Positions 12,001 through 21,655 of a DNA stretch of 64,000 nt are shown in pieces (position 1 is the first letter of the stretch; the number at the start of each line of letters is the position of its first letter). A model generated the notes under the pieces. The model was not told where the DNA came from. It was given only the letters and a program-made list of their open reading frames with translations, and searched no databases. The stretch is from Luidia sarsii (lineage: Eukaryota > Echinodermata > Asteroidea > Paxillosida > Luidiidae): NCBI GenBank assembly GCA_949987565.1, contig OX465104.1, positions 968,185 to 1,032,184 on the forward strand, in the 5' to 3' direction. Position numbers and translations under genes: made by a program.

Positions 12001-15000
12001 CCCCTCTCCCTCTCCCCTTCCCCCTCTCCCTCTCACCCTCTCTCCTCCTCTCCCTCCCCCTCTCTCCCTCCCTCCCCCCTCTCCTCTCTCCCCTCTCTCC
12101 CCTCTCCCCTCTCTCCTGCCACCCCACTATCGCACTACAGGTGCAAGGAGCTGCAATCAACGGGTGGCAGAAAGGGACGGAAACGCAAGCGGCCATACGG
12201 CGAGGTGAGACGGTCGACTTCTCTCCTCTCTCCCGCTGGCTCCCCCAGCGAGCCCCCGTGCCTGGATTCATACCCCGGACAATACCCGAATGGAAAATAC
12301 CACGCGCTCCATCCAACCCGCACCCTTTTTCGGATTATAATATATGCCTTGACGACTGTGTACTTGGACGTAGTTCACAGGTGGAGGAGACCGCATGATC
12401 TAGACGAGAAGAATTCCCTTGCTCGTATATTTGTTCTGATCGTTCTCTTCCGAGGATTGCTAGGATATACTGGAAGTGTTATGTGGTGTCGCCTGAACGC
12501 GCCGTGTGTTGCATGGATTACTCAGTCGGTAGCCAGCAATTGTCGTGTGGGAATTATACATCACCTCGTCTGGTCACTGCCTCGTTAGAGGACGTGAGTG
12601 TAGCGTCATATGCTGCAATTTTGAGCGGCAACTTCGAGTCGACCATCTGCCAACTGTGCTTCGTGTGAACAGAGCACTTCCGAAGTTTCGAAGCACAGAG
12701 GATATTTTATAATAAATTACTTTATAGGAAGGTTTGCGATGACACCATGTATAAGGTCTCTTAAAGGAAGAGGTGTGGTTCTGAAAAGAACTCGACATTT
12801 CGACCAGTATGCTCTGGCCGTCATCAGGAGAAAAATAAATTACTTGTATTTATTTTGGAGAGTGAAGGAGTATCACTGAGCGAATGAGAGGGACTCGGTT
12901 ACCTTCGTAATCCCGGAGATATAAAACCATCTGGTAATGCAGAGAACAAGGAAATCCCTCCCGGGTTCAAAACCCAAAGACCACCGACCTTACTCCACGG
13001 AATGCTTAACCTACGCTATCCCGTTTGCATTCCAATATCTGCCCGCACGCTGTGCAGATAATACGCGTGGAATTTCAATGGGTCAAAGCCTGATTAGTGG
13101 GGGTGTTTTTAAGCAAGGCTCTTCATGTTTAATCATGGTGCTGAAGCCGCCCTTTCAAAGAGGCTCTTCGATATGTTTTAGCCTCAACGCGTCACTGAAT
13201 GTCTTATCGAAGATCGCCTGAGCCCGGTTGTCTGCGGATTGCCTCTTGTGACGTCAGTGGTGTGTCTGTCTTTAGACTGTTAGCCCTAACTACCCTCCAC
13301 TTGTTTCTAGCACATGACCTGAATCCTGCACAATCCTATAATCCTTCAGTTAAAAGCCCCAAACCTGACAGTCCAACTGGACCATTGGTACCTACTCCTT
13401 TTTGTGATAATGGATATTTTTTACTACCAAGTACCCTTCATTACATTGGGCCTTGTAACCTGTATCCTGCATTTTCCTCAAGTGTCAACAAACTCTACAT
13501 GCCCTCAATCCTACAGAATCATCCTCCATCACATTGGGCCTTGTAACCTGGATCCTACATTTTCCTCAAGTGTCAAACAAATCCACATGCCCTCAATCCT
13601 ACAGAATCATCCTTCATCACATTGGGCCTTGTAACCTGCATCCTACATTTTCCTACAGTGACAAAAAACTCCACATGCCCTCAATCCTACAGAATCATCC
13701 TCCATCACATTGGGCCTTGTAACCTGTATCCTGCATTTTCCTACAGTGACAAAAACTCCACATGCCCTCAATCCTACAAATTTCTACAATGCACCAACTA
13801 CCACATGCCCTCAATCCTACACATTCCTACACTAGCACAATAGGATTATGTAGGATTTTGAAAAAGTATATTTGCTTCGCTTTTGGTAGAATTTTTTTCT
13901 TTCTATTTTTATCCGGCAGACGCGCGGAGTTGGCCGGAAACCAGGCCCGAAGCCGCCGGGCGTCGCTGCGACTCCCACTGCCGCCGGCGCCGGCACCGCA
14001 CCGGCCGGGGACGGCCCGGTCCCGGAGCCGGTCGGCAACCCGGACTCGTCGGCGCCCGCCGAGTCGCAGGCTGCCGGCCATGCGGGCTCCTCCTCGGCCG
14101 CCGGCGGCGGCGGCGGCGGGGAGGGGGACGCCACGGGCACCGCCTGGCAGGCCGCGGGGTCCCGGAGTCCCGGCGAGGGAGAGACGGGCGCAACGCCGGC
14201 CCAGAATGCGGAACTACCCGACGAGCAGCCGCCCGCCAAGAAGACGTTCAAACTCCCGGTCGCCGAAGCCGGCTCCACGGGTGACGACCCCGGCACCACC
14301 GCCGCCGCCACCAGTAATAACATCAGCACCGTCGCCGACTCCAAAGAGCCGCCCACAGCCGCCGCTGTCGTCGCGTCCTCACGGAAAGGGAAGCGGCTTT
14401 ACCACCAGGTCGGCCGGAGCTCACGCACGACCGGTGAGTCGGCGCAGGCAACACCGCCACCGCCACCGGTGACATCCTTGAGAGGCCGGCACAGCCACCA
14501 CCGGCAGCACCACCGGACCAAGCCGGTCGGCCGCAAGCCCAAGCGCCCCAAGGCGCCGCCCGGCAGGCCCGCCAAGGAGGAGCTGACCGGCCTGCTTCGG
14601 CGGCCGGTCAAGAAGCGGCGCAAGGACAAGGCCAGGGCCGCCAAGAAGCGGAAGGCCTCCTCGTCCGTGTCCTCCTCCACCTCCTCCACCACCTCCAACT
14701 CCTCCGCCACCTCCTCCTCGTCCTCCTCCTCGTCGGGGGGCAAGAATGGGAAGGAGAAAGGGGACGCCGACAGCAAGAAAAAACGGCGCAAGAAGAAGCA
14801 CCGGCGACGCCACCGCGAGCGGAGCTCCACCGAGTCGGGCAAGGGGCTCCTGCTGAAGAAGCACCGCTCGTCCAAGGACAAGAAACGCTCGCACAAGAAG
14901 AAGAAGAAGACGCAGCAGCCACCGTCACAGCAGCAGCCGGGAGCGGAACGCCCGGAGGAGCGGGAGCAGGAGCCGGGGCGTCGAGGGGCCAGAGACTCGT

Positions 15001-17456
15001 CCGAGGCCGTCGCCCGCGACCCGGCGCCGTCCGCCGCGTCCGGCGGCGATTCCTCCACGGTCTGGGACTTCAACGACAGCGACTCCGGCTCGGCTCAGGC
15101 CGGCTGCGGCGGGAAGCAGGCGGCCGACAAGCGGCTTCGCTCGCCGAGCCGACCGGCCGGCTCTTCCTCCTCCTCCTCCCTCTCCTCTTCCCTCTCGTCT
15201 TCGTCCTCCTCCTCCTCCTCGTCGTCGTCATCATCGACTGACAAGACCCTGGCCGTCCTGCACATCACCGATCGCTCCCTGGGTGCCTTGACCGCCAAGT
15301 CCGACAAGGCATCGGAGGCCAAAGGAACCGGCAGCAACGGAGCGGCCGAGCGGACAGCCTTGTCCAAGAGCCCCGGCTCGGGCGGCCACGGTCACGGCCA
15401 CGGTCACGGTCACGGTCACGGTCACGGTCACGGCCTCCACTCGCCCAAGGTGCCCAACGTGCGCATCTCCGAGACGGACGGCAACCGCATCTCCATCATC
15501 CTGTCCACCTCGGCGCTCTCGCCCACCTCCTCCTCTTCCTCGTCGAGGCAGCACTCGCCAGGCAAGTCCCGGGAGAAGACCCATCACCGGGCGGACAGGC
15601 AACAGCAGCAGCAGCAGGCGGACAAAGCGGCCCCGTCCTCGTCGGACGCTCTCCCGGCTCGCTCGTCGGGGGCTTCCACTGTCTCCGAGACTCAGTCCGA
15701 CCCAGGACGACCTCCCAGCGCCGCCGAGAGCTCGGCCGCCAAGCCTGCCTCCCCGGCTCCCTCCTCCGCCTCGCCCTCGCCACCGTCTCAGTCGTCCGCC
15801 GAGAAGCCTCCCGAGAGGTCCCCACCGCCCGCCACCTCGGCTTCCACGGAGAAGTCCAACTCCGCGGACGCTTCTTCCCATCGGGTCCCGTCGCGGGGTA
15901 CCCCCACCGCGTCGCCGGACAAGTCCCCGCCGTGCTCGAAGGCTTCGAGCCACCACCAGCACCAGCAACAAGACCGTCCCCCGCCCGGTCTCCGGCCGCC
16001 CATCCTCAAGATCACGTCCACGGAGAACGGGCCCCAGGTCACCCAGTCGCCGGCGCCGACCGAGCGGGCGCCGACGGCTCCGCCGGCCGGGGACAGGCCG
16101 GCCTCCGCCGCCAACGGCCCGACGCCAGGTCCCGCCGAGAAGACCCCCTCGGTTCCGCCTCAGACCAACGGGCACAGCAGCTTCCCCAAGCTGCACATCT
16201 CCAACAAGCAGATCTGCGTGAAGAAGCTCACGACCCCAGCCGCTGCCGCCGGGAAGACTAACAATGCGTCCGACGCTAAGAAGTCGCTTTCGTCTAGCGG
16301 CAGTAACAACAGCAGTACAAGCAACGGAAGACCGAGCACCGGGGGCATCACCGCGCCGCCGCCGCCGCCGATCTCGCCCGAGAAGTCCCCCACGAGCAAG
16401 AGGCCGAGCGTCGGTAGCAAGCCGCTGGTCAACGGAGCCACGTCCCCGTCCGCTCCTCCCCCGAGCAAGCAACCGACCACCGCCGCTAAGACCGCGTCGC
16501 AACTACAACATCACCATCACCACCACGCCGAAAAGCCGACCTCCAACGGCCGTCAGACGGCTAGCCCGGCCAAGACCACCTCGCCCGCCGGCGCTGGGGG
16601 CGTGGCCGTCCCGACCACGCCCATCAAGGTCCCGCCCCCTCCGGCCCCGCCCATCAAGAGACTCTCACTGTCCTCCAAGCCTGCCTCGCTACTCGTCCGT
16701 CTGCCAATCACTAATAGAGACTCCCCTTCCCCTTCCTCCTCCTCCTCCAACTCAGAGCGGACCACGCCCAACGTCGATACGAAAGGGACCACGCCCACCA
16801 AATCAGCAACGGCCACCGCCCCAAAGCGGCCGCCGGCAGGGGACAAGCCGGGCAGACCGGCCGGCTCGAACTCGGCCAAGGCCGGCCCCGAGGGACTGCA
16901 GATCCCCAAGAGATCGCCGGTCCGGAGCGTCCCTCAGACCGCCGAGCCGGAGGCGCAGGTCAGGCGGGGCTCCAGCGCCAACTCCCCGGCCACGGTGCCG
17001 GCGAGTTCGGCCGCTGCCAAGGCCGCCGCCTCCCCGGGCAAGGCTCAATCCCAGCCTCCGGTCAGCAGGAGGGCACCGTTGCCCCACCACGCCCCGGCTG
17101 CGTCCCTGTCGGCCAAACCAGCCTCCGCTTCTGCCCCGCCGCCGTCCCATCACCACGACCCCAACACCCCGCTGGACCTCAGCGTGGCTCGCGGCGGGTC
17201 GCCGCCGGGCCTCAAGCCGCTGGGCCCCCACAAGCGAGCCAAGAGCGGCGGCCGGGTCCCCGACTGCCCCGGACTGGAGCAGCGCGTCAGGGGCAAGGCG
17301 TTCCCGGCTCCGCCGCCTCCGGCCCACCGCTTCTGGAGCCCCGCTCACCCGAGCAACCTCGACGACATCGTGGTGACGGACGTCACCGCCCGCGACTTCA
17401 CCATCACCGTACGGGAGAGCTTCACCCCCGAGGGATTCTTCCAGAGCTGTGCCTGA
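8959..17456 (+). CDS. Polycomb-class chromobox protein (CBX2/4/8-like, Pc homologue), five coding exons
   Basis: Reads H3K27me3 within Polycomb repressive complex 1 in the nucleus (family knowledge). Exons: 8959-9027, 10412-10455, 10934-10999, 12141-12204, 13920-17456; the spliced frame is open throughout and gives 1,259 residues. The chromodomain spans about residues 8-60, with RVYAAETLLDRRVRK, then PEYLVKWKGW and STWEPESNIL; cage positions are Y11, W32 and W35. After it comes a basic AT-hook-like stretch RKGRKRKRP (70-78) and GVGRKPGPKP (84-93). A long disordered region follows, rich in Ser, Pro, Ala and Lys, with poly-Ser, a His-Gly repeat (about 15380-15434) and a His run (about 16508-16527). 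PLDLS (1165-1169) matches the CtBP-binding motif. The C terminus (from about 1228) holds VVTDVTARDFTITV and PEGFF, the Polycomb C-box that binds RING1. The ATG has G at -3 and G at +4. Vertebrate CBX and fly Pc are roughly 250-560 residues, so this one is unusually long. Intron 1 looks GC-AG. Confidence 0.93.
9296..9958. repeat. TTGG/GGCT minisatellite in CBX intron 1
   Basis: Imperfect tetranucleotide-based array of TTGG, CTGG and CTAGCTGG words. A longer block beginning CTAAATCTACTGGTTGG is repeated at about 9577 and 9681, giving a higher-order unit of about 104 bp. Confidence 0.9.
9959..10411. other. Rest of CBX intron 1, with a G-rich run
   Basis: Single-copy-looking sequence with a G-rich stretch at 10138-10215 (runs of 3 to 10 G), a G-quadruplex candidate on the coding strand. 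A pyrimidine tract at about 10363-10403 precedes the exon 2 acceptor at 10411. Confidence 0.6.
10412..10455 (+). CDS. CBX exon 2 (chromodomain core)
   Basis: 44 bases encoding AKPEYLVKWKGWSV plus two bases of the next codon. The acceptor is a long T tract then ACAG; the donor is GTGAA then GTAAGT (phase 2). It carries cage tryptophans W32 and W35. Confidence 0.93.
10690..10860. repeat. GATTTTGTTT-like T-rich repeat in CBX intron 2
   Basis: Imperfect repeats of TTTGATTTTGATTGATTTTG. The rest of intron 2 (10456-10933) is T-rich and shows no gene. Confidence 0.7.
10934..10999 (+). CDS. CBX exon 3 (chromodomain C-terminal helix)
   Basis: 66 bases completing K38 and encoding YSTWEPESNILAKRLVEMY to ED, ending in phase 2 (AG then GTAAAA). 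The acceptor is GTCGTACAG. The WEPE-x-NIL element and following helix are diagnostic for chromodomains. Confidence 0.93.
11290..12125. repeat. CT-rich simple repeats in CBX intron 3
   Basis: Two tracts: TCTGTCTGTCTC-like (11290-11710) and TCTCTCCC-like (11805-12118). The second runs almost up to the exon 4 acceptor and acts as an extended polypyrimidine tract. The short stretch 11000-11290 is unique and shows nothing. Confidence 0.9.
12141..12204 (+). CDS. CBX exon 4 (basic linker after the chromodomain)
   Basis: 64 bases, acceptor CACTACAG, donor GGCGAG then GTGAGA, phase 0 at its end. Encodes R60 then CKELQSTGGRKGRKRKRPYGE-type basic sequence. The basic run probably serves DNA contact and nuclear import. 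The 20-residue stretch has no homology I can name beyond family position. Confidence 0.85.
12205..12724. other. CBX intron 4, 5' part
   Basis: Single-copy-looking intron sequence; no repeat or exon is recognised. Confidence 0.6.
12725..12842 (-). mobile_element. Hammerhead-like hairpin repeat (82-bp family), minus-oriented
   Basis: On the minus strand it reads CTGATGA (complement of 12821-12827), a hairpin CCAG...CTGG with loop AGCATA, then GAAA (complement of 12798-12801), then GAACC and GGTGTCATCGCAAACC. It is the same family as the tandem at 46290-46700. The order CTGANGA-stem-GAAA matches the two conserved boxes of hammerhead ribozymes. Activity is not shown. Confidence 0.55.
12843..13418. 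other. CBX intron 4, middle part
   Basis: No gene or clear repeat is recognised. The small frames are not conserved-looking. Confidence 0.6.
13419..13835. repeat. 88-bp minisatellite in CBX intron 4
   Basis: ACATTGGGCCTTGTAACC recurs at 13443, 13531, 13619 and 13707, exactly 88 bases apart, giving about 4.7 copies. Each unit carries TTTTCCTCAAG or TTTTCCTACAG, which look like 3' splice sites, only 80-400 bases before the true exon 5 acceptor at 13919. Confidence 0.95.
13920..17456 (+). CDS. CBX exon 5 (long disordered region, PLDLS motif, C-box, stop)
   Basis: One 3,537-base exon, acceptor TTTTTATCCGGCAG, stop TGA at 17454. It encodes 1,178 residues. Base composition is strongly GC-rich and codon thirds are mostly G or C, unlike the AT-rich flanks. 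Low-complexity blocks in order: Ala/Gly/Pro-rich, Lys/Arg-rich (about 14510-14660 and 14780-14920), poly-Ser (about 14660-14740 and 15160-15238), His-Gly repeat (about 15380-15434), Ser/Pro-rich, His run (about 16508-16527). PLDLS is at 17169-17183 and the C-box at 17355-17450. An in-frame ATG at 14469 is internal and not a separate start. Confidence 0.93.
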   Translation, partial: TRGVGRKPGPKPPGVAATPTAAGAGTAPAGDGPVPEPVGNPDSSAPAESQAAGHAGSSSAAGGGGGGEGDATGTAWQAAGSRSPGEGETGATPAQNAELPDEQPPAKKTFKLPVAEAGSTGDDPGTTAAATSNNISTVADSKEPPTAAAVVASSRKGKRLYHQVGRSSRTTGESAQATPPPPPVTSLRGRHSHHRQHHRTKPVGRKPKRPKAPPGRPAKEELTGLLRRPVKKRRKDKARAAKKRKASSSVSSSTSSTTSNSSATSSSSSSSSGGKNGKEKGDADSKKKRRKKKHRRRHRERSSTESGKGLLLKKHRSSKDKKRSHKKKKKTQQPPSQQQPGAERPEEREQEPGRRGARDSSEAVARDPAPSAASGGDSSTVWDFNDSDSGSAQAGCGGKQAADKRLRSPSRPAGSSSSSSLSSSLSSSSSSSSSSSSSSTDKTLAVLHITDRSLGALTAKSDKASEAKGTGSNGAAERTALSKSPGSGGHGHGHGHGHGHGHGHGLHSPKVPNVRISETDGNRISIILSTSALSPTSSSSSSRQHSPGKSREKTHHRADRQQQQQQADKAAPSSSDALPARSSGASTVSETQSDPGRPPSAAESSAAKPASPAPSSASPSPPSQSSAEKPPERSPPPATSASTEKSNSADASSHRVPSRGTPTASPDKSPPCSKASSHHQHQQQDRPPPGLRPPILKITSTENGPQVTQSPAPTERAPTAPPAGDRPASAANGPTPGPAEKTPSVPPQTNGHSSFPKLHISNKQICVKKLTTPAAAAGKTNNASDAKKSLSSSGSNNSSTSNGRPSTGGITAPPPPPISPEKSPTSKRPSVGSKPLVNGATSPSAPPPSKQPTTAAKTASQLQHHHHHHAEKPTSNGRQTASPAKTTSPAGAGGVAVPTTPIKVPPPPAPPIKRLSLSSKPASLLVRLPITNRDSPSPSSSSSNSERTTPNVDTKGTTPTKSATATAPKRPPAGDKPGRPAGSNSAKAGPEGLQIPKRSPVRSVPQTAEPEAQVRRGSSANSPATVPASSAAAKAAASPGKAQSQPPVSRRAPLPHHAPAASLSAKPASASAPPPSHHHDPNTPLDLSVARGGSPPGLKPLGPHKRAKSGGRVPDCPGLEQRVRGKAFPAPPPPAHRFWSPAHPSNLDDIVVTDVTARDFTITVRESFTPEGFFQSCA

Positions 17457-17800
17457 GGCCCCGGAACCCAGCCAGTCTCCCAGCGGACGGGCAGACCCCA
17501 CACTCTTGCTCGAAACGTCGGGTCATCGAACTGGTCAGCCACACTCGCCCTGGAGAGAGATAGCGCACAGTGCCACCGCAAACGTTACGCACTGTGAGCA
17601 TCGTCATCCGTTGGAATCTAGTCTCCTGACGACGGGGCAGAGTGCAGTATATAACTGCCCGAAACGTTGAGTGACCAGGCTCCTCTCAGAGCCCGTTCTC
17701 GGGACAGACCACTGAGCATTGCGGTGCCACTGCAAACTTTCCGCGCAAGAGGAATTATATACTGTGCGTTGAGGTGTTTCCTCGTTGGAGATGGAAGTGA
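17457..17800 (+). mobile_element. Hammerhead-like hairpin repeat in the CBX 3' region
   Basis: Directly after the stop codon. It holds CTGACGA (17626-17632), a GGGCAG...CTGCCC stem, then GAAAC (17661-17665). Related pieces are CTCGAAACGTCGGG at about 17511 and two GTGCCACYGCAAAC boxes (about 17569 and 17728), so it looks like a partial tandem of the 82-bp family. If the 3' UTR reaches past 17.7 kb it would be transcribed with the gene. Confidence 0.5.
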
Positions 17801-20190
17801 TCGTGTTGTTGACACAGCCCCGTGTTAATCTCATTGGTTTGGTCAAAAGGCGGGGGAAAAGGAGACAGGTAGTGAAGGTGGGCTGTTAAAACTCCTCCAG
17901 CCCATCTTCCAAATCCGACCACTGACTGCAACTCGTAATTACATTGGTTGCAGCCCCAGCATGCAAGCAAGCAGTTGCTGCAACAAACCCCAAAACAACC
18001 CGACGACCAAGAAGGATTATAAAACAAAAACACTAACCTTGGATTCTTACCTTGAGTAATCATTTTTAGACGCTTTCTCATACCAACAGACTTCATTTTT
18101 TGTTTCAAATCGGCGTCTCCCTCCCTCCCTCTCTCTCCCTTTCTATCTCTCTACACGGCCGGACACTGCTTGCTCCAATCCCCAATGAAACAGTGCACAC
18201 GCAGCATACCCCGTACGATAAACCCCCACACCCCAACACCGTGGATAATGCATGTACATATATGCCAAGCTAAGGATCTACCCCGCCACTACTACCGCTC
18301 ATAGCTTTTTGAAAGCGCGACCGTGTGTGTGGTGTGGTATGGGGGCTCAATACGTGCACGCACTGTGCACGGCTTTTGCCTCGGCTCCTAATAATATTAT
18401 AATGGGTCGTTGGCCGTGCACTATGCTCGCGTATTTTTCGACCTGCAAAGCGTCACTCGTCGTGCGACGCACAGGGCAAAACTAAAAAACAAAAAGGCAA
18501 AAACGAGCCGGTCATGTTTACGTTGCTGGTACGAGCCGCGTTGTTCTAAAACAGAAACATCTCTCTCTTTATCTCTCTCTCTCTCACTCTCTGCCGTCAA
18601 CATCAACGTTTGTGGTTTCGGTGTGCCAATTTCTAGCGCATATTCGCCATCATTTCTGTATCATTTTTTGGGGGGTTTCGTCGATCGTCAAATCGACATG
18701 GATTGTTTGGTTTAAGGATTGATCGGGGACATTTTCAGAAGAAAATTAACATGATTTTGGTTCTGGGTTGCCCGATTTCAGCGTGTACTCGCTATCTTTA
18801 CATTGTCAATATTTTTCGGGGTTCGTGTTAAAGTGGGCTGGTATTCTTTATAAAGGAAAAATTATCGGTGGGAATTTTTTTAGGACTTGTGCTGAGTGAC
18901 GAAATCACACCCCGTCATATAATTCCAAATAATCATGTTTTTTAGGGAGGAAGATGTTTTGGGGAATGAACAGAAAAATTTATCTGATTTAGGGTTCGAT
19001 GTGCCCGAAATCTACTCTATATTCAAATGAACTCTATAAACAAATGATCGTGGGAATTTTCAGCACTGTTTACGATACGTTGTTGTGTATTTTTGGCGGG
19101 GCAAATTGAGAAGGTGTTTTAAGGAGGGAGGGGAAAGATGAATCGAGGAAAGCTCTGTGTTCGGACTTTCTCACTCCTGGGACCAAAAAATAAAATCGTC
19201 CGTGTATTAAAGCAATATATGTTATTGCAAGGCGACCGGATTCCAATATATAATTACTGCACACGGTGGAGAGAGAGGGGAAGATAGATAGAGAGAGGGA
19301 GAGAGGTGAAGATAGAGAGAGAGAGGGAGGAGAGGGGAAGAGGGAGAGCGAGCGAAACTGATAAATTATGAACCGTCTCCAGCGAAGCTTGCCTCCCTAA
19401 GTAGATTCTTATTTATGTCCAGACCCCCCCAAAAAACCTGAAGGATGTTGTTGTGGTGAATTAGACGTTACCATGGCAACGCTTCCTTTATCCTGCTTTG
19501 GCTCTGTTTTTTTTAAAGGTTGAGACAAGTTGGGGTGTAACTGTTTTATAAAAAAAAATTAGAGGGCCTGACGCTTCGATCTTAGCAGGACCCGTGTCAA
19601 ACTCAGAAACATTTTATTCTGTATTTTATTCTGTACAGCATTGTAAAAAGATAAAACAAAATAGCCATTTTTTGGAAGGATAGGTATTGGAGCTTAAATA
19701 TGATGTATTGTCGACTTGGTATTGTGAACGCGTATGGTGATTGGTTAACCCCCTTTTTTATATGATGTAATGATAATCAATGTCTGTATAGTGATGGTAT
19801 TCAAAAAGTGTAGGATTCAGTGCGTGTTATTTCCTTCCTCGGGTCGTGGGTTAGGGGGCTGGGATGGGCTATCTTTTTGAGCGTGTAGTTGAGACTGATG
19901 GGGACGCGTAGCCACTCAGGGTGTGCACGCAGCTTAGAGTCGTGCTGAATATTGGTGGTGAAATAAAAAAACAAAACAAAACAAATGTGGTGAATTTTTT
20001 CATGGTCTGTGTCAATAAGGGCTTAGAGATATTCTCCTAGTTCTCTTGTGTCTACCCTGTTACCCTCTAAGCCTGAACAAGACTTCGTCTTGAGACGAGT
20101 TCGACGATGTGATGGTGTTCCTCTTGCAGGCAGTGTTTTGCATTTCGAGTGTTAAGAAAGATCACGCCCGTGTCTCTCGAGTCCCCAATC
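17801..20190. other. CBX 3' flank or 3' UTR, no other gene seen
   Basis: AT-rich. Candidate polyadenylation hexamers AATAAA are at 19189-19194 and 19962-19967; the second is followed by GT-rich sequence. Short GA tracts lie at 19266-19350. A diverged copy of the GAAACG hairpin family lies at about 19560-19605 (minus orientation). The small frames are unconvincing. Confidence 0.5.
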
Positions 20191-21457
20191 CTGAGTCCGG
20201 GTCAGTAGGTCCGAGTCTGAGTCAGTAGGTCCGAGTCCAAGTCAGTAGGTCCTAGTCCGAGTCAGTAGGTCCGAGTACGAGTCAGTAGGTCCTAGTCCGA
20301 GTCAGTAGGTCCGAGTCCGTGTCAGTAGGTCCGAGTACGAGTCAGTAGGTCTGAGTCTGAGTCAGTAGGTCCGAGTCCAAGTCAGTAGGTCCAAGTCCGA
20401 GTCAGTAGGTCCGAGTCCGTGTCAGTAGGTCCGAGTACGAGTCAGTAGGTCTGAGTCTGAGTCAGTAGGTCCGAGTACGAGTCAGTAGGTCCTAGTCCAA
20501 GTCAGTAGGTCCGAGTACGAGTCAGTAGGTCCCAGTCCGAGTCAGTAGGTCCGAGTACGAGTCAGTAGGTCCGAGTACGAGTCAGTAGGTCCGAGTCCGA
20601 GTCAGTAGGTCCGAGTCCAAGTCAGTAGGTCCGAGTCTGAGTCAGTAGGTCCGGGTACGAGTCAGGAGGTCCGAGTCCGAGTCAGTAGGTCCTAGTCCGA
20701 GTCAGTAGGTCCTAGTCCGAGTCAGTAAGTCCGAGTCTGAGTCAGTAGGTCCGAGTCTGAGTCAGTAGGTCCTAGTACGAGTCAGTAGGTCCTAGTACGA
20801 GTCAGTAGGTCCGAGTCCGAGTCAGTAGGTCCGAGTCCGAGTCAGTAGGTCCTAGTCCGAGTCAGTAGGTCCTAGTACGAGTCAGTAGGTCCGAGTCCGA
20901 GTCAGTAGGTCCTAGTACGAGTCAGTAGGTCCTAGTACGAGTCAGTAGGTCCGAGTCCGAGTCAGTAGGTCCGAGTACGAGTCAGTAGGTCCGAGTACGA
21001 GTCAGTAGGTCCGAGTACGAGTCAGTAGGTCCGAGTACGAGTCAGTGGTCTGAGTACGAGTCAGTAGGTCCGAGTACGAGTCAGTAGGTCCGTGTACGAG
21101 TCAGTAGGTCCTAGTACGAGTCAGTAGGTCCGAGTCCGAGTCAGTAGGTCCGAGTCCGAGTCAGTAGGTCCGAGTACGAGTCAGTAGGTCCGAGTACGAG
21201 TCAGTAGGTCCGAGTACGAATCAGTAGGTCCGAGTCTGAGTCAGTAGGTCCGAGTACGAGTCAGTAGGTCCGAGTACGAGTCAGTAGGTCCGAGTCCGAG
21301 TCAGTAGGTCCGAGTACTAGTCAGTAGGTCCTAGTACGAGTCAGTAGGTCCGAGTACGAGTCAGTAGGTCCGAGTCGGAGTCAGTAGGTCCGAGTCCGAG
21401 TCAGTAGGTCCTAGTCCGAGTCAGTAGGTCCGAGTCCGAGTCAGTAGGTCCGAGTAC
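20191..21457. repeat. 20-bp minisatellite, about 63 copies
   Basis: Consensus GAGTCAGTAGGTCCGAGTAC, period 20. Variable sites are at positions corresponding to CCGAGTAC / CCTAGTCC / CTGAGTCT. One single-base deletion at about 21045 shifts the register. No spacer sequences occur, so it is not a CRISPR. Confidence 0.97.
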
Positions 21458-21498
21458 CTCTTTTTCTCTCCCCCTCTCATACCACCCCCTCTCTCCAC

Positions 21499-21529
<31 letters not shown>

Positions 21530-21655
21530 CCTCTTCCCCTCTCTCTTTCTCTCTCCCTCTCTCTTACCACCCCTCTCTCTCCACCCCCTGTCTCTCTCTC
21601 TTTCTCTCTTTCTCTCCCTCTCTCTCTCTCCCCCTCCCCCCTTCCTCTCTCTCTT
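21458..21655. repeat. CT-rich tract
   Basis: TCTCTC/CCCTCT simple sequence with CCACCCCCTCTCTCCA interruptions. Confidence 0.93.

Noticed and set aside
14469..17456. 995-codon frame as a separate single-exon gene
   Set aside because: The frame is open upstream to a good 3' splice site at 13919 and joins in phase with chromodomain exons; the ATG at 14469 is internal to exon 5.
20191..21457. CRISPR-like array
   Set aside because: The 20-bp units are contiguous with no unique spacers, and the genome is clearly animal.
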